Shown here: positions 15,915-24,471 of the stretch, piece after piece
How positions within the stretch are numbered: position 1 is the first letter of the stretch
Layout: the number at the start of each line of letters is the position of its first letter
Source: JAOZPE01 sp964601275
GTDB taxonomy: Bacteria; Krumholzibacteriota; Krumholzibacteriia; JAJRXK01
Reading direction: 5' to 3'
DNA length: 64,000 bases
NCBI GenBank assembly: GCA_964601275.1
Contig: CAZRMV010000002.1
Span: 1 to 64,000, forward strand
Notes under the pieces: generated by a model
Database searches by the model: none
Told to the model about the DNA's origin: nothing
What the model saw: the letters and a program-made list of their open reading frames with translations, nothing else
Made by a program: the position numbers and the translations under genes

Positions 15915-18742
15915 GCAAGAGGCTGATCGCTCTTCGCGTGAATGGAACGATGGTGGAGGAAGCGGTGGAGGCCAACACCACCCTTCTCTCCTTCCTGCGC
16001 GATACCCTCGACATGACCGGAACCAAGCGGGGATGCGACGAGGGAGACTGCGGAGCCTGCACGGTGTTGATGGATGGGGCTCCCGTGAACTCGTGTCTCG
16101 TTCTCGCGGTCGAAGCCGACGGAAGCGAGATCACCACCATCGAGGGGCTGGCGAGAAACGGCGAACTCCATCCGATCCAGCGGGCCTTCGTGGACACCGG
16201 CGCCATCCAATGCGGCTTCTGCACCCCGGGAATGATCCTGTCGGCCAAGGCCCTTCTCGACGCCAATCCCGACCCCACCGAGGAGGAGATCCAAAGGGGA
16301 CTGGCGGGCAACCTCTGCCGATGCACCGGTTACGTGCGCATCATCGAGGCGGTGAAACGGGCCGCCCACCCCGAGCGTCCGGTGCGGGTCGAGGCCGGAG
16401 AGAACCAGGGCGGGTTCTCCGTGGTCGGACGGAGCGTGCCCAAGAAGGACGCCCCGGCGAAAGCCATGGGGAAAGCGGTCTACACCGGCGACATCCGGCT
16501 GCCGGGAATGCTTCGCGGGAAGATCCTGGGCAGTCCCCATCCCCACGCGCGGGTGCTTTCCGTGGATACCTCCGAGGCCGAGGCGCTTTCCGGCGTCTTT
16601 GCCGTCGTGACCGCCGACGACTTCCCGGACACGCGGTATGGAGTGAGCCCCGCCCGCTACGACGAGCAGGTGCTGGCCAAAGACCGCGTGCGCCACGTCG
16701 GGGATGCGATCGCCGCGGTGGCCGCAGTCGACGAGGAAACCGCCGAGCGGGCCCTGTCTTTGATCAAGGTGGAATACGAGCCGCTTCCCGCGGTCTTCAC
16801 GGTGGAAGAAGCGCTTGCCGAAGGGGCCCCGACGCTCCACGAGAAGTACCCGGGCAACGTGAACACGGAGATCCACCAGGATTTCGGAGACGTGGACGCC
16901 GCCTTCCGGGAGGCGGACCTCATCCGGGAGGACGTGTTCCAGGGTCAGCGGACCATGCAGAATCCCATGGAGCCCCACGTCTCCCTGGCGCGGGAGGAGC
17001 CGGACGGCCGCATCACCTTGTGGACCGCGAACCAATCGCCCCACCAGGTGCAGCACCAGATCGCCCGCGTGCTGAAGATCCCGAGAAGCTCCATTCGTCT
17101 GGTCACGCCGGCCATGGGAGGCGGTTTCGGCGGGAAGGCCGAGACCACCAGCCTGGACTTCTGCGCGGTCGCCCTGGCGCGGAAAGCCTCCCGGCCGGTT
17201 CTCATGGAGTACTCCCGCAAGGAGACCTACCTCCACGGCCGCGGCCGCCACGCCCAGACCATTCGATTGAAGACCGGGGTGAAGAAGGACGGCACCATCA
17301 CCGCGGTCCACGCGGAGATCACCCTGGACGGGGGCGCCTACACCTCCTACGGAATCATCACCGCGTACTACTCGGGCGTCATGCTCACCACTCCGTATCG
17401 TCTGCCCAACTTCCGTTTCGACGGGCGGAGGATCTACACGAATCTGCCCGCGTGCGGAGCGATGCGGGGGAATGGAACCCCCCAGCCCCGCTTCGCGTTC
17501 GAGAGTCAGCTCGATCTCATTGCGGCCGATCTGGGGATGGACCCCATCGAGCTGCGCCGCCGCAACGCACTGGGCCCCGACGAGATGACCGTCAACGAAT
17601 TGAAGATCACCTCGTGCGAGTTCAAGAGCTGCCTTGATCTCGTGGAAAAGGAATCCGGCTGGAAGGACAAACGGGGAAAACTTCCTCCGGGCAAGGGAAT
17701 CGGCGTGGCGTGCGGCAGCTTCGTGTCGGGGGCCGGGTATCCCATCTACCGGGGGGATACCCCCCATTCCTCGGTGATCATCCGGTGGAGCGAGGACGGC
17801 AAGAGCGCCACGGTGCTGACCGGCGCCGCCGAGATCGGCCAGGGATCGGACACCGTTCTCTGCCAGATGGCCGCCGAGGTGCTGGGGCTGCCGTATGGGG
17901 ACGTGGCCATCATCTCCACCGACACCGCCGTCACTCCCCCCGACCTGGGCAGCTACGCCTCGCGCATCACCTACATGGCCGGCAATGCGGCGCGGGATGC
18001 CGCGATCGATGCGAGGCAGCAGGTCCTCGCGGCGGTCGCCAAGGCCTGGAAGGTGCCGAGCGAATCGGTCTCCTTCGCCGATGGCGTCGTGTCCGCCAAG
18101 GGACGCGAGGAGACCCTCACCATCCAGGAAGCGGCCGCTCTGGCCTACCGCACTGTGGGTCCCGTGGTGGGCAAGGGAAGCTATTCTCCGCCGAAACTGG
18201 GCGGAAGTTTCAAGGGAGCGGCGGTGGGAACCTCCCCCGCCTACTCCTTCTGTGCCCAGGTTGCCGAGGTGGAGGTGGACATGGAGACGGGCACCGTGCG
18301 GGTAACCGACTTCTACGATGCCCACGACTCTGGAACGGTCATCAACCCCATGGCCCTGCATGGTCAGGTGGAAGGCAGCCTGGTCATGGGAATGGGCGAG
18401 AGCCTTTTCGAGGAAGTGGTCCACTCCGGCGGGCAGATCGTCAATGCGAATCTGCACGACTACCTCGTGCCCACGGCCATGGACGTTCCCAGGATCCATT
18501 CGCTCATCGCCGAGTCGTATGACCCCGGCGGGCCCTTCGGGGCCAAGGAGGTGGGGGAGGGCTCGGCGCTTCCGGTCATGGGCGCGGTGGCCAACGCCGT
18601 GGCCGATGCCATCGGCGTCCGGATCACCGAGCTGCCCATCACGCCGGAGAAGGTACTCAAGGCCCTGGGCAAACTCCCTCCCGGCGAAGACGCTGAACCG
18701 GGAAAATCGAAGAAATGCCAGGTACGGGACGAAGAATCATGA
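15911..18742 (+). CDS. fused 2Fe-2S and molybdopterin subunits of a xanthine dehydrogenase-family hydroxylase/reductase
   Basis: A 943-residue fusion overlapping the FAD subunit by 4 bases. Residues 1-160 are the 2Fe-2S subunit, with plant-ferredoxin-type cysteines at 42, 47, 50 and 62 and second-cluster cysteines at 101, 104, 136 and 138. Residues about 175-930 are the molybdenum subunit: MGGGFGGKAE cofactor loop, GAAEIGQGSDT, and the near-C-terminal GPFGAKEVGEGS bearing the catalytic glutamate. These are normally separate genes (HcrC and HcrA). In a benzoyl-CoA cluster the obvious substrate would be 4-hydroxybenzoyl-CoA, but the lack of the 4Fe-4S loop in the partner argues for a different substrate or electron route. 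No in-frame stop suggests selenocysteine. Confidence 0.85.
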   Translation: MSKRLIALRVNGTMVEEAVEANTTLLSFLRDTLDMTGTKRGCDEGDCGACTVLMDGAPVNSCLVLAVEADGSEITTIEGLARNGELHPIQRAFVDTGAIQCGFCTPGMILSAKALLDANPDPTEEEIQRGLAGNLCRCTGYVRIIEAVKRAAHPERPVRVEAGENQGGFSVVGRSVPKKDAPAKAMGKAVYTGDIRLPGMLRGKILGSPHPHARVLSVDTSEAEALSGVFAVVTADDFPDTRYGVSPARYDEQVLAKDRVRHVGDAIAAVAAVDEETAERALSLIKVEYEPLPAVFTVEEALAEGAPTLHEKYPGNVNTEIHQDFGDVDAAFREADLIREDVFQGQRTMQNPMEPHVSLAREEPDGRITLWTANQSPHQVQHQIARVLKIPRSSIRLVTPAMGGGFGGKAETTSLDFCAVALARKASRPVLMEYSRKETYLHGRGRHAQTIRLKTGVKKDGTITAVHAEITLDGGAYTSYGIITAYYSGVMLTTPYRLPNFRFDGRRIYTNLPACGAMRGNGTPQPRFAFESQLDLIAADLGMDPIELRRRNALGPDEMTVNELKITSCEFKSCLDLVEKESGWKDKRGKLPPGKGIGVACGSFVSGAGYPIYRGDTPHSSVIIRWSEDGKSATVLTGAAEIGQGSDTVLCQMAAEVLGLPYGDVAIISTDTAVTPPDLGSYASRITYMAGNAARDAAIDARQQVLAAVAKAWKVPSESVSFADGVVSAKGREETLTIQEAAALAYRTVGPVVGKGSYSPPKLGGSFKGAAVGTSPAYSFCAQVAEVEVDMETGTVRVTDFYDAHDSGTVINPMALHGQVEGSLVMGMGESLFEEVVHSGGQIVNANLHDYLVPTAMDVPRIHSLIAESYDPGGPFGAKEVGEGSALPVMGAVANAVADAIGVRITELPITPEKVLKALGKLPPGEDAEPGKSKKCQVRDEES

Positions 18743-19902
18743 AGCAGGGACGTTCAGATGTGCTGGCCCGGGCGGACCGGGTGCTCAACGACCTGTCCTA
18801 CGGATACGTGCACGACTGGCTGGATCGCGGAGCCGACCGGCACGCGGTGGGATATCTGCCCATCTACGCGCCGCGAGAGATCATTGCCGCCGCGGGGATG
18901 ATCCCGGTGGGCGTCTTCGGCGCGGGCGACGCGCTGGACATCGTGAAGGGTGATGCGTACTTTCAATCGTACATCTGCCACATTCCCAGAAGTGTCATCG
19001 AGATGGCCCTCGATGGAAGGTTTTCCCGCTTCTCCGCGTTCATCTTCCCCTCGATCTGCGACGTGATCCGGAACCTGTCGGGGATGTGGCAGATGAATTT
19101 CCCCGACCAGTACGTGAAGTACCTGGACTATCCCCAGAACTTCGATCCCGAGGTGGGAGGGCGATTCTACCGCCGCGAATTGGAGGACCTGCTGGATCAT
19201 CTCGAGAGCATCCGCGGCAAGAGCGTGGGCGACGCCGAAATGCGCGACGCCATCACGCGATACAACGAGAACCGGATCCTGCTCGACCGGCTCTTCGATG
19301 GACGTTCCCGGGCTCCCCACGATTTCCCCACCTTCGAGGTGTACCGGGTGGTCCGGGCCGGCACCGTTCTCACCGTGGACGACCACAATCAACTCATCCA
19401 GGACTATCTGGACGCCGTCGAGAACGAACCGCTGCCCGACCAGGATCGGATCCGCGTCTACCTGGTGGGTGCTTTCTGCGAGCAGCCGCCCCTGGGACTC
19501 TTGAAGACCCTCGAGCAGGCGGGTTGCGCCATCGTGGGGGATGACCTCCTTCTGGGAATGCGTTTCATCGGGGGCGAGGTCGCAACCGAAGGCGATCCCC
19601 TGGACGCGCTGGTCACCGCCTACCTCACCCAGTGCGCCTGGTCTTCGGCGGTGTACGATGGCGACAAGCCGCGGGAAGACGCGTTGATGGAAGACCTCAG
19701 GGCCCGCGAGGTGGATGGTGTGATCTTCTGTTGCCCGAGCTTCTGCGACCCGGCCCTCCTGGACCGTCCCATGTTGCAGAAGCGGTTGGACGCGGAGGGT
19801 GTTCCGTACGCCAGTTTCCAGTACTCGGAGAACACCGGACAGTTCCAGGTGATTCGTGAGCAGGCCGGAACCTTCTCCGACTCCATCAAACTCTGGGAAT
19901 GA
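18739..19902 (+). CDS. bcrC: benzoyl-CoA reductase subunit C
   Basis: A 387-residue HgdB-family subunit, overlapping the Mo-enzyme stop by 4 bases. It begins with the family's YGYVHDWLDRGADRHAVGYLP-like region and has cysteines in SYICHIPR, PSICDVIR and VIFCCPSFCDP that can ligate an active-site 4Fe-4S cluster. Length equals known BcrC/BadD proteins. With BcrB it forms the benzoyl-CoA binding module in which the ring is reduced by two electrons. The gene order bcrCBAD matches that of Thauera. It lies in the cytoplasm and depends on the BcrAD activase encoded next. Confidence 0.92.
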   Translation: MKQGRSDVLARADRVLNDLSYGYVHDWLDRGADRHAVGYLPIYAPREIIAAAGMIPVGVFGAGDALDIVKGDAYFQSYICHIPRSVIEMALDGRFSRFSAFIFPSICDVIRNLSGMWQMNFPDQYVKYLDYPQNFDPEVGGRFYRRELEDLLDHLESIRGKSVGDAEMRDAITRYNENRILLDRLFDGRSRAPHDFPTFEVYRVVRAGTVLTVDDHNQLIQDYLDAVENEPLPDQDRIRVYLVGAFCEQPPLGLLKTLEQAGCAIVGDDLLLGMRFIGGEVATEGDPLDALVTAYLTQCAWSSAVYDGDKPREDALMEDLRAREVDGVIFCCPSFCDPALLDRPMLQKRLDAEGVPYASFQYSENTGQFQVIREQAGTFSDSIKLWE

Positions 19903-19913
19903 GGAAGAGCTCC

Positions 19914-21203
19914 ATGAGCGATACTCCGGAAATCGTCAAGGAAAAGAGCATGGTGGTCCAGAAGAAGATGCTGGCCGCCTATTACAAGAAGCTCGCTTCG
20001 ACCGGAGAAACCGGACAGAAGGTCGTCTACACCTTCGTGCCGGGCAATCTGACCGAGCTGATCCTCTCCTTCGGCGCAATGCCCGTCTACCCGGAGATCA
20101 ATGCGCTCCAGTCGGGGATGCGGAAGAAGTCGATGGAGTTCATCCGGCAGGCCGAGAAGATGGGGCACTCCGAAGATGTCTGCACCTATGTGAAATGCGA
20201 TGTGGGCATGATGCTCGAGGGCAATCTCGGTCCCACCGGTGAGAAGGTTCCTCCGCCCGACCTGTTGCTCTGTTCCTACACGGGTTGTTTCACCTTCATG
20301 AAATGGTTCGAGAACCTGGCCAAGATGTACGATTGCCCCGTGGTCATGCTCCATGTGCCCTATCGCTCCGAGGGTGAGGCAAGCCCGTCCATGGTCGAGT
20401 ACGTGGTCGATCAACTCCGGACCAAGGTCATCCCGGCCCTGGAGAGGGTGACCGGCAAGCCTTACGATGAGGAGCGATTGAAGACCATGCTGGGCCGGGC
20501 GGCCGAGGCGGAGGATGACATGGTCTACTGCTTCGAGAGCGCCAAGAACCGGCCGTCTCCCATCGATGGATACTTCGCGGGAGTGTACTACATCGGCCCC
20601 ATCTTCACCGCGTTCAGGGGTACGGAGGAGTGCGTCACCTACTATCGAAGCCTGCGCGAGGATATCGACGAACGCATCGCCAAGGGCCTGGGTCCGATCA
20701 CTCCCGAAGGCCAGATCGAGAAGGAGGAGTACCGGCTCGTGGTGGAGGGGCCGCCCAACTGGACCAACTTCCGTGAGTTCTGGAAACTCTTCTACGAACG
20801 GGGCGCGGTCGTTGTGGCTTCCACCTACACCGACGTGGGCGGCAGCTACGATCTCGGTTTTCGGCACGATCCCACCCGGCCCCTGGAGACCATGGCCGAG
20901 TACTGCATGAGCTGCTATACGAACCTCAGTCTTCCCCAGAGGACGGCGGTGCTTTCGGACTACGTCCGCGATTACCACGCCGACGGTTTGCTGGTGAACT
21001 CCATCAAGTCCTGCAACTCCTTTTCAGCGGGCCAACTGCAGATGCTCCGGCAGGTGGAGGAGGAGACCGGCGTTCCGGTGGGCTTCATCGAATCGGACCT
21101 GGTCGACCCCCGCTATTTCTCCTATGCCAACCTGAAGAACCGCTTGGACTCCTTCTTCCAGATGCTGGACCAGAAGACCACGCCGGGGGAAACGGACGCC
21201 TGA
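19914..21203 (+). CDS. bcrB: benzoyl-CoA reductase subunit B
   Basis: A 429-residue subunit starting at ATG 19914, six bases after GAGGAAGA; an in-frame ATG at 19899 overlapping the bcrC stop is a possible alternative. Cysteines occur in VCTYVKCDVG, LLCSYTGCFTF and IKSCNSFSAGQ, and the end carries the family signature GFIESDLVDPRYFSYANLK. Together with BcrC it forms the catalytic heterodimer of class I benzoyl-CoA reductase. It is clearly longer and more BcrB-like than the orphan family member at 4602, with SYTGCFTFMKWFENLAK as a diagnostic stretch. Confidence 0.92.
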   Translation: MSDTPEIVKEKSMVVQKKMLAAYYKKLASTGETGQKVVYTFVPGNLTELILSFGAMPVYPEINALQSGMRKKSMEFIRQAEKMGHSEDVCTYVKCDVGMMLEGNLGPTGEKVPPPDLLLCSYTGCFTFMKWFENLAKMYDCPVVMLHVPYRSEGEASPSMVEYVVDQLRTKVIPALERVTGKPYDEERLKTMLGRAAEAEDDMVYCFESAKNRPSPIDGYFAGVYYIGPIFTAFRGTEECVTYYRSLREDIDERIAKGLGPITPEGQIEKEEYRLVVEGPPNWTNFREFWKLFYERGAVVVASTYTDVGGSYDLGFRHDPTRPLETMAEYCMSCYTNLSLPQRTAVLSDYVRDYHADGLLVNSIKSCNSFSAGQLQMLRQVEEETGVPVGFIESDLVDPRYFSYANLKNRLDSFFQMLDQKTTPGETDA

Positions 21204-21222
21204 CCGAGGGAGACGCGCAACC

Positions 21223-22617
21223 ATGGAACTGTACATCGGCATCGATCTGGGCTCGACGACCTCCAAGGCAGTGGCGGTGGGAAAGGACGGGGAGATCCTG
21301 GGGCGGGGCATCACCAATACCCGGAGCAACTACCGGGTGGCCTCGGACATTGCCCGGGAAGAGGCCTTGCACAACGCCCGGTTCACCCATCTCGCCCAGG
21401 CCATGGAAGACCAGGGCTACCCGGTTTCGCGGCACGAAGCCATCCACGCCGACCTCGCTCTCAACTTCCGTCTCGAGAGCTACCTGAAACGGCTGGAGAC
21501 CCTGGCGAGGGAATGCGAGCGAACCAATGCGGCGCTTCCTCCCGAGGATCGGGTGCCCCCGGAATGCCTGGACGAGATCTTCCAGATCCTGAGAAGGGAA
21601 GCGCCGGTCACCTTCGATCGCCAGGCCCGGCACGACAGTTCCAAGTTCTTCCGGGACATCGCCGGTACCGCCTTCGCCGATGCCGCGGAGGAGGTGTCCA
21701 CCCGGTGGAAGCTTTCCTCCGAGCCGCTGGTGGCGGTCTACGAGCGCTCCATCGTGTCGGCCGAGAATGAACGGGTCGAGATGGACTTCGGCCGGAGCCT
21801 GAGCGCGGCCTGCGACCGCACGCTGGAGAGCCATCCCGAGGAGAGGGAGGACCACGGTTTCGTCAAGGCGCTGGAGGACGCGAAGAAGCAGGCGGTGGAA
21901 CTGGAGCTGGTGACGAAGGGCATGGTGGGGACCGGCTACGGCCGGCAGCTTCTTCCCTTCCCCGAAGAGAGCATCCGGTCGGAGATCCTCTGCCACGGTC
22001 TGGGTGCCCACCTGGTCTTCCCCGGGACGCGGACGGTCCTGGACATCGGTGGACAGGACACCAAGGCCATCCAGGTCGACGGGGAAGGCGTCGTCACCTC
22101 CTTCCACATGAACGACCGCTGCGCTGCGGGATGTGGGCGGTATCTCGGGTACATCGCCGACGAGCTGGCCATCAGCGTGAAGGACCTGGGTCCTTTGGCC
22201 TGCAAGGCGGACAAGACCATCCGTATCTCGTCCACCTGCACCGTCTTCGCGGGGGCGGAGCTGAGGGATCTGTTGAACCTGGGTGAGAAGAGGGAGAACA
22301 TCCTGGCGGGTCTGCACCGGGCCATCGTCCTGAGGGCCTTCTCGTTGCTCGCGCGCTCCGGGGGCGTCCATGACGAGTTCACCTTCACCGGGGGGGTCGC
22401 CAAGAACGTGGCCGTGGTGCAGTATACCCAGGAGATGGTACGCAAGAACTACGGAGCCATCACCATGAACGTCCACCCGGATTCGATCTACATGGGCGCG
22501 TTGGGGGCCGCCCATTTCGCCTTGAGGGCGGCTCGTGGAGAGGCCCTGCCGGATCCGGGCATCGCCGAGCCGGACAAGTCGGTCCCGGGAACCTGCTGCA
22601 CGGAGGATACGGCATGA
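21223..22617 (+). CDS. bcrA: benzoyl-CoA reductase subunit A (activase)
   Basis: A 464-residue ASKHA ATPase. It opens with GIDLGSTTSKAVAVG, has DIGGQDTKAI for phosphate binding, and iron-sulfur ligands in DRCAAGCGRYL and SSTCTVFAGAEL. An insertion of about 150 residues between the phosphate loops distinguishes BcrA/BadF from the short BcrD and from HgdC. With BcrD it forms a heterodimer that holds one 4Fe-4S cluster between subunits and drives electron transfer with ATP. GAGGGAG precedes ATG 21223. Confidence 0.92.
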   Translation: MELYIGIDLGSTTSKAVAVGKDGEILGRGITNTRSNYRVASDIAREEALHNARFTHLAQAMEDQGYPVSRHEAIHADLALNFRLESYLKRLETLARECERTNAALPPEDRVPPECLDEIFQILRREAPVTFDRQARHDSSKFFRDIAGTAFADAAEEVSTRWKLSSEPLVAVYERSIVSAENERVEMDFGRSLSAACDRTLESHPEEREDHGFVKALEDAKKQAVELELVTKGMVGTGYGRQLLPFPEESIRSEILCHGLGAHLVFPGTRTVLDIGGQDTKAIQVDGEGVVTSFHMNDRCAAGCGRYLGYIADELAISVKDLGPLACKADKTIRISSTCTVFAGAELRDLLNLGEKRENILAGLHRAIVLRAFSLLARSGGVHDEFTFTGGVAKNVAVVQYTQEMVRKNYGAITMNVHPDSIYMGALGAAHFALRAARGEALPDPGIAEPDKSVPGTCCTEDTA

Positions 22618-23462
22618 GCGCAGGCAGTGTGTACACCATGGGAGTCGACGTGGGGGCGAGCTCGGTGAAGACCGTGCTCATGGATTACGGCTCCGGAGAA
22701 AACGCGGACATTCTGTTCAAGGACTGCCGCCGGATGCGCCGGCGCAATCCCGCGGTGGTGGCCGACGAAAGCATGACGGACGCCCTCTCGGTGGCGGGTC
22801 TCGAGTTCGACGACATCGCCTACGTGGCGAGTACCGGTGAAGGCGAGATGGTCCAGCGCAAGCGGGGTCACTTCTACAGCATGACGACCCATGCCAAGGG
22901 GGCTTCCTTCCTGGTCCCGCAGGCGAGGGCGGTCCTCGATCTGGGCGCGCTGCACGCGCGGGCCATGAAGATCAACGAGAAGGCCCGGGTCCTGTCCTAC
23001 CGGATGACCGGCCAGTGCGCGTCCGGCTCGGGGCAGTTCATCGAGAACATCACCCGCTACCTGGGGGTGAGCCTCAGCGAGGTCGGTCCCCTCTCCCTCC
23101 AATCCACCCACCCGGAAGGAGCTTCCTCCATCTGCGCCGTGCTGGCCGAGACCGACGTGATCAACATGGTGTCCCGGGGAGTCTCCACGCCCGACATCAT
23201 CTGCGGGATCCACGAATCCATCGCGCAAAGGCTGGTCAAGCTGCTGTCGGCCCTCAAGGCCGATTCGCCCCTGGTGCTGACCGGTGGTCTCTCCCGTGAC
23301 GTGGGGATCGTCGAGGTGATCCGCCGGAAGGTCGAGGCGGACGGACTCGGCCTGGAGGTTCTGACCCATCCCGACGCCATCTATGCGGGTGCCCTGGGTG
23401 CGGCCCTCTGGGCCGGCTGGCGCCACTTCAAGCTCCAGGAGAAGGCGACCGCAATCTCCTGA
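22614..23462 (+). CDS. bcrD: benzoyl-CoA reductase subunit D (activase)
   Basis: A 282-residue ASKHA ATPase starting at ATG 22614, overlapping bcrA by 4 bases. Motifs are GVDVGASSVKTVLM, the BcrD/BadG-type DLGALHARAMKIN in place of DIGGQDTK, and cluster ligands in GQCASGSGQF and SSICAVLAETDV. It completes the four-subunit class I reductase. It is the last gene of the co-directional block; no ferredoxin gene follows, although the enzyme needs one as electron donor. Confidence 0.92.
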   Translation: MSAGSVYTMGVDVGASSVKTVLMDYGSGENADILFKDCRRMRRRNPAVVADESMTDALSVAGLEFDDIAYVASTGEGEMVQRKRGHFYSMTTHAKGASFLVPQARAVLDLGALHARAMKINEKARVLSYRMTGQCASGSGQFIENITRYLGVSLSEVGPLSLQSTHPEGASSICAVLAETDVINMVSRGVSTPDIICGIHESIAQRLVKLLSALKADSPLVLTGGLSRDVGIVEVIRRKVEADGLGLEVLTHPDAIYAGALGAALWAGWRHFKLQEKATAIS

Positions 23463-23523
23463 CCGCCCAGGACTCCGTTGCCTGCCGCTTCGACCCCTCC
23501 GTCTCCGCGGGACCGGCGGTGTC

Positions 23524-24087
23524 CCGACCCCGTTCCCCGCGTTCACCGACAACTTCGATGACGGTGCCATCGACCTGGCCGTCTGGAACTACGGTGGCCA
23601 GGTGAGCGAGGGGAACGGCTATCTCCACCTCCGGCGCCAGACCACGGCGGATTTCCTCCAGAGCCGCCAGAAGTATTCCGGCAACTGGAAGATCACCATG
23701 AGGGTGCGCCTCAACGCGATCCAATGGGACGACATGTTCCACGGCATCAGTTTGAGGGACAGCGATGGCGCAGGGATCAGTTTCGGATTCTCGTGCTACG
23801 GCAAGCTCTTCATGAGCCAGCACGATGGCAACGGTGGGACCTCCTTCAGCTACGGACCCGACGGATCCAACCGAACGGGCCAGTGGCAGACCTGGACCCT
23901 CGAGAGGAGCGGCGGCCAGGTGGCGGTACTGGTGGACGGCCAGGCGGTCACCGGGATCTCGCCGGGCGAGGTTCCCAATGGGGTGTGGATCGCCCTTCCC
24001 GGGCACTACCAGGACGGCGATGGGGAGGTCGTCTCGGGAGTGAGTTCGTCGGATGTCGACATGATTTCCATCGAAGGTGGTTCCTGA
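23524..24087 (+). pseudogene. 5'-truncated lectin/glucanase-like (LamG-type) domain remnant
   Basis: An open frame of about 188 codons encodes a beta-sandwich-like domain beginning FTDNFDDGAIDLAVWNYGG, with GNWKITMRVRLNAIQWDD and WTLERSGGQVAVLVDGQ, typical of concanavalin-like sugar-binding domains in secreted proteins. No in-frame ATG, GTG or TTG start with a signal peptide exists between the bcrD stop and the domain; the only upstream in-frame starts lie inside bcrD and give a basic, non-exported leader. The N-terminal part seems lost. It is followed by other gene fragments, consistent with a rearranged stretch. It could also be a chimeric-assembly artefact. Confidence 0.55.
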
Positions 24088-24107
24088 GAGCAACCGGGAT
24101 GGAGGCC

Positions 24108-24170
24108 ATGAGCACCGAATCTCGGCGACGACTCGAAAGCGTCCGTGAGCGCATCGCGGCGGCCGGACGG
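24108..24170 (+). pseudogene. diverged 5' fragment of yggS
   Basis: ATG 24108, with a GGAGG site before it, opens a reading frame starting MSTESRRRLESVRERIAAA. This parallels MSSELRQRLQSVRERIVAA at the start of the intact yggS at 26320. By eye roughly four fifths of the first 57-60 bases agree, then similarity stops abruptly and tRNA-derived sequence follows. It is a partial, older copy of the gene's start, left by recombination or brought in with foreign DNA. Confidence 0.6.
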
Positions 24171-24192
24171 GGTGGACGCGGCCTGGGTTTGA

Positions 24193-24232
<40 letters not shown>

Positions 24233-24251
24233 CCCTCCGCCTCCCGCGCGG

Positions 24252-24281
24252 TTGACGCGGCATCGGACCGGCTGATATGCT
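24252..24281 (+). promoter_or_regulatory. sigma70-type promoter for the secreted repeat protein
   Basis: TTGACG at 24252-24257, an 18-base spacer, and TATGCT at 24276-24281. It is the only good promoter between the tRNA fragment and the gene at 24472, leaving an untranslated leader of roughly 180 bases in which nothing else is evident. Confidence 0.5.
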
Positions 24282-24471
24282 GGTGCCCGTGAACTGAATC
24301 CTTCCCCTGCGTTCGCGGCGGGCAAGCGTCCCAACGCCCCGTCCGACGTACCGTTCAACTCCCTGTGCGCGTGGTCGCCGTCGCGCGCTCGGCCTCGAGG
24401 GTGGTTCCGCCCCGGAACGCCTCCGGCGGGTTCGTCGTCGCCTCCTGGCACGGGAATCGCGGAGGTGTCTC

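Noticed and set aside
15818..18499. 893-residue open frame on the minus strand
   Set aside because: Complement of the fused molybdenum-enzyme gene, rich in His, Gly and Arg as third-position shadows are; no recognisable protein.
15911..18742. Selenocysteine codon in the molybdenum subunit
   Set aside because: The frame is uninterrupted over 943 codons with no in-frame TGA, so any selenium would have to be a labile ligand.
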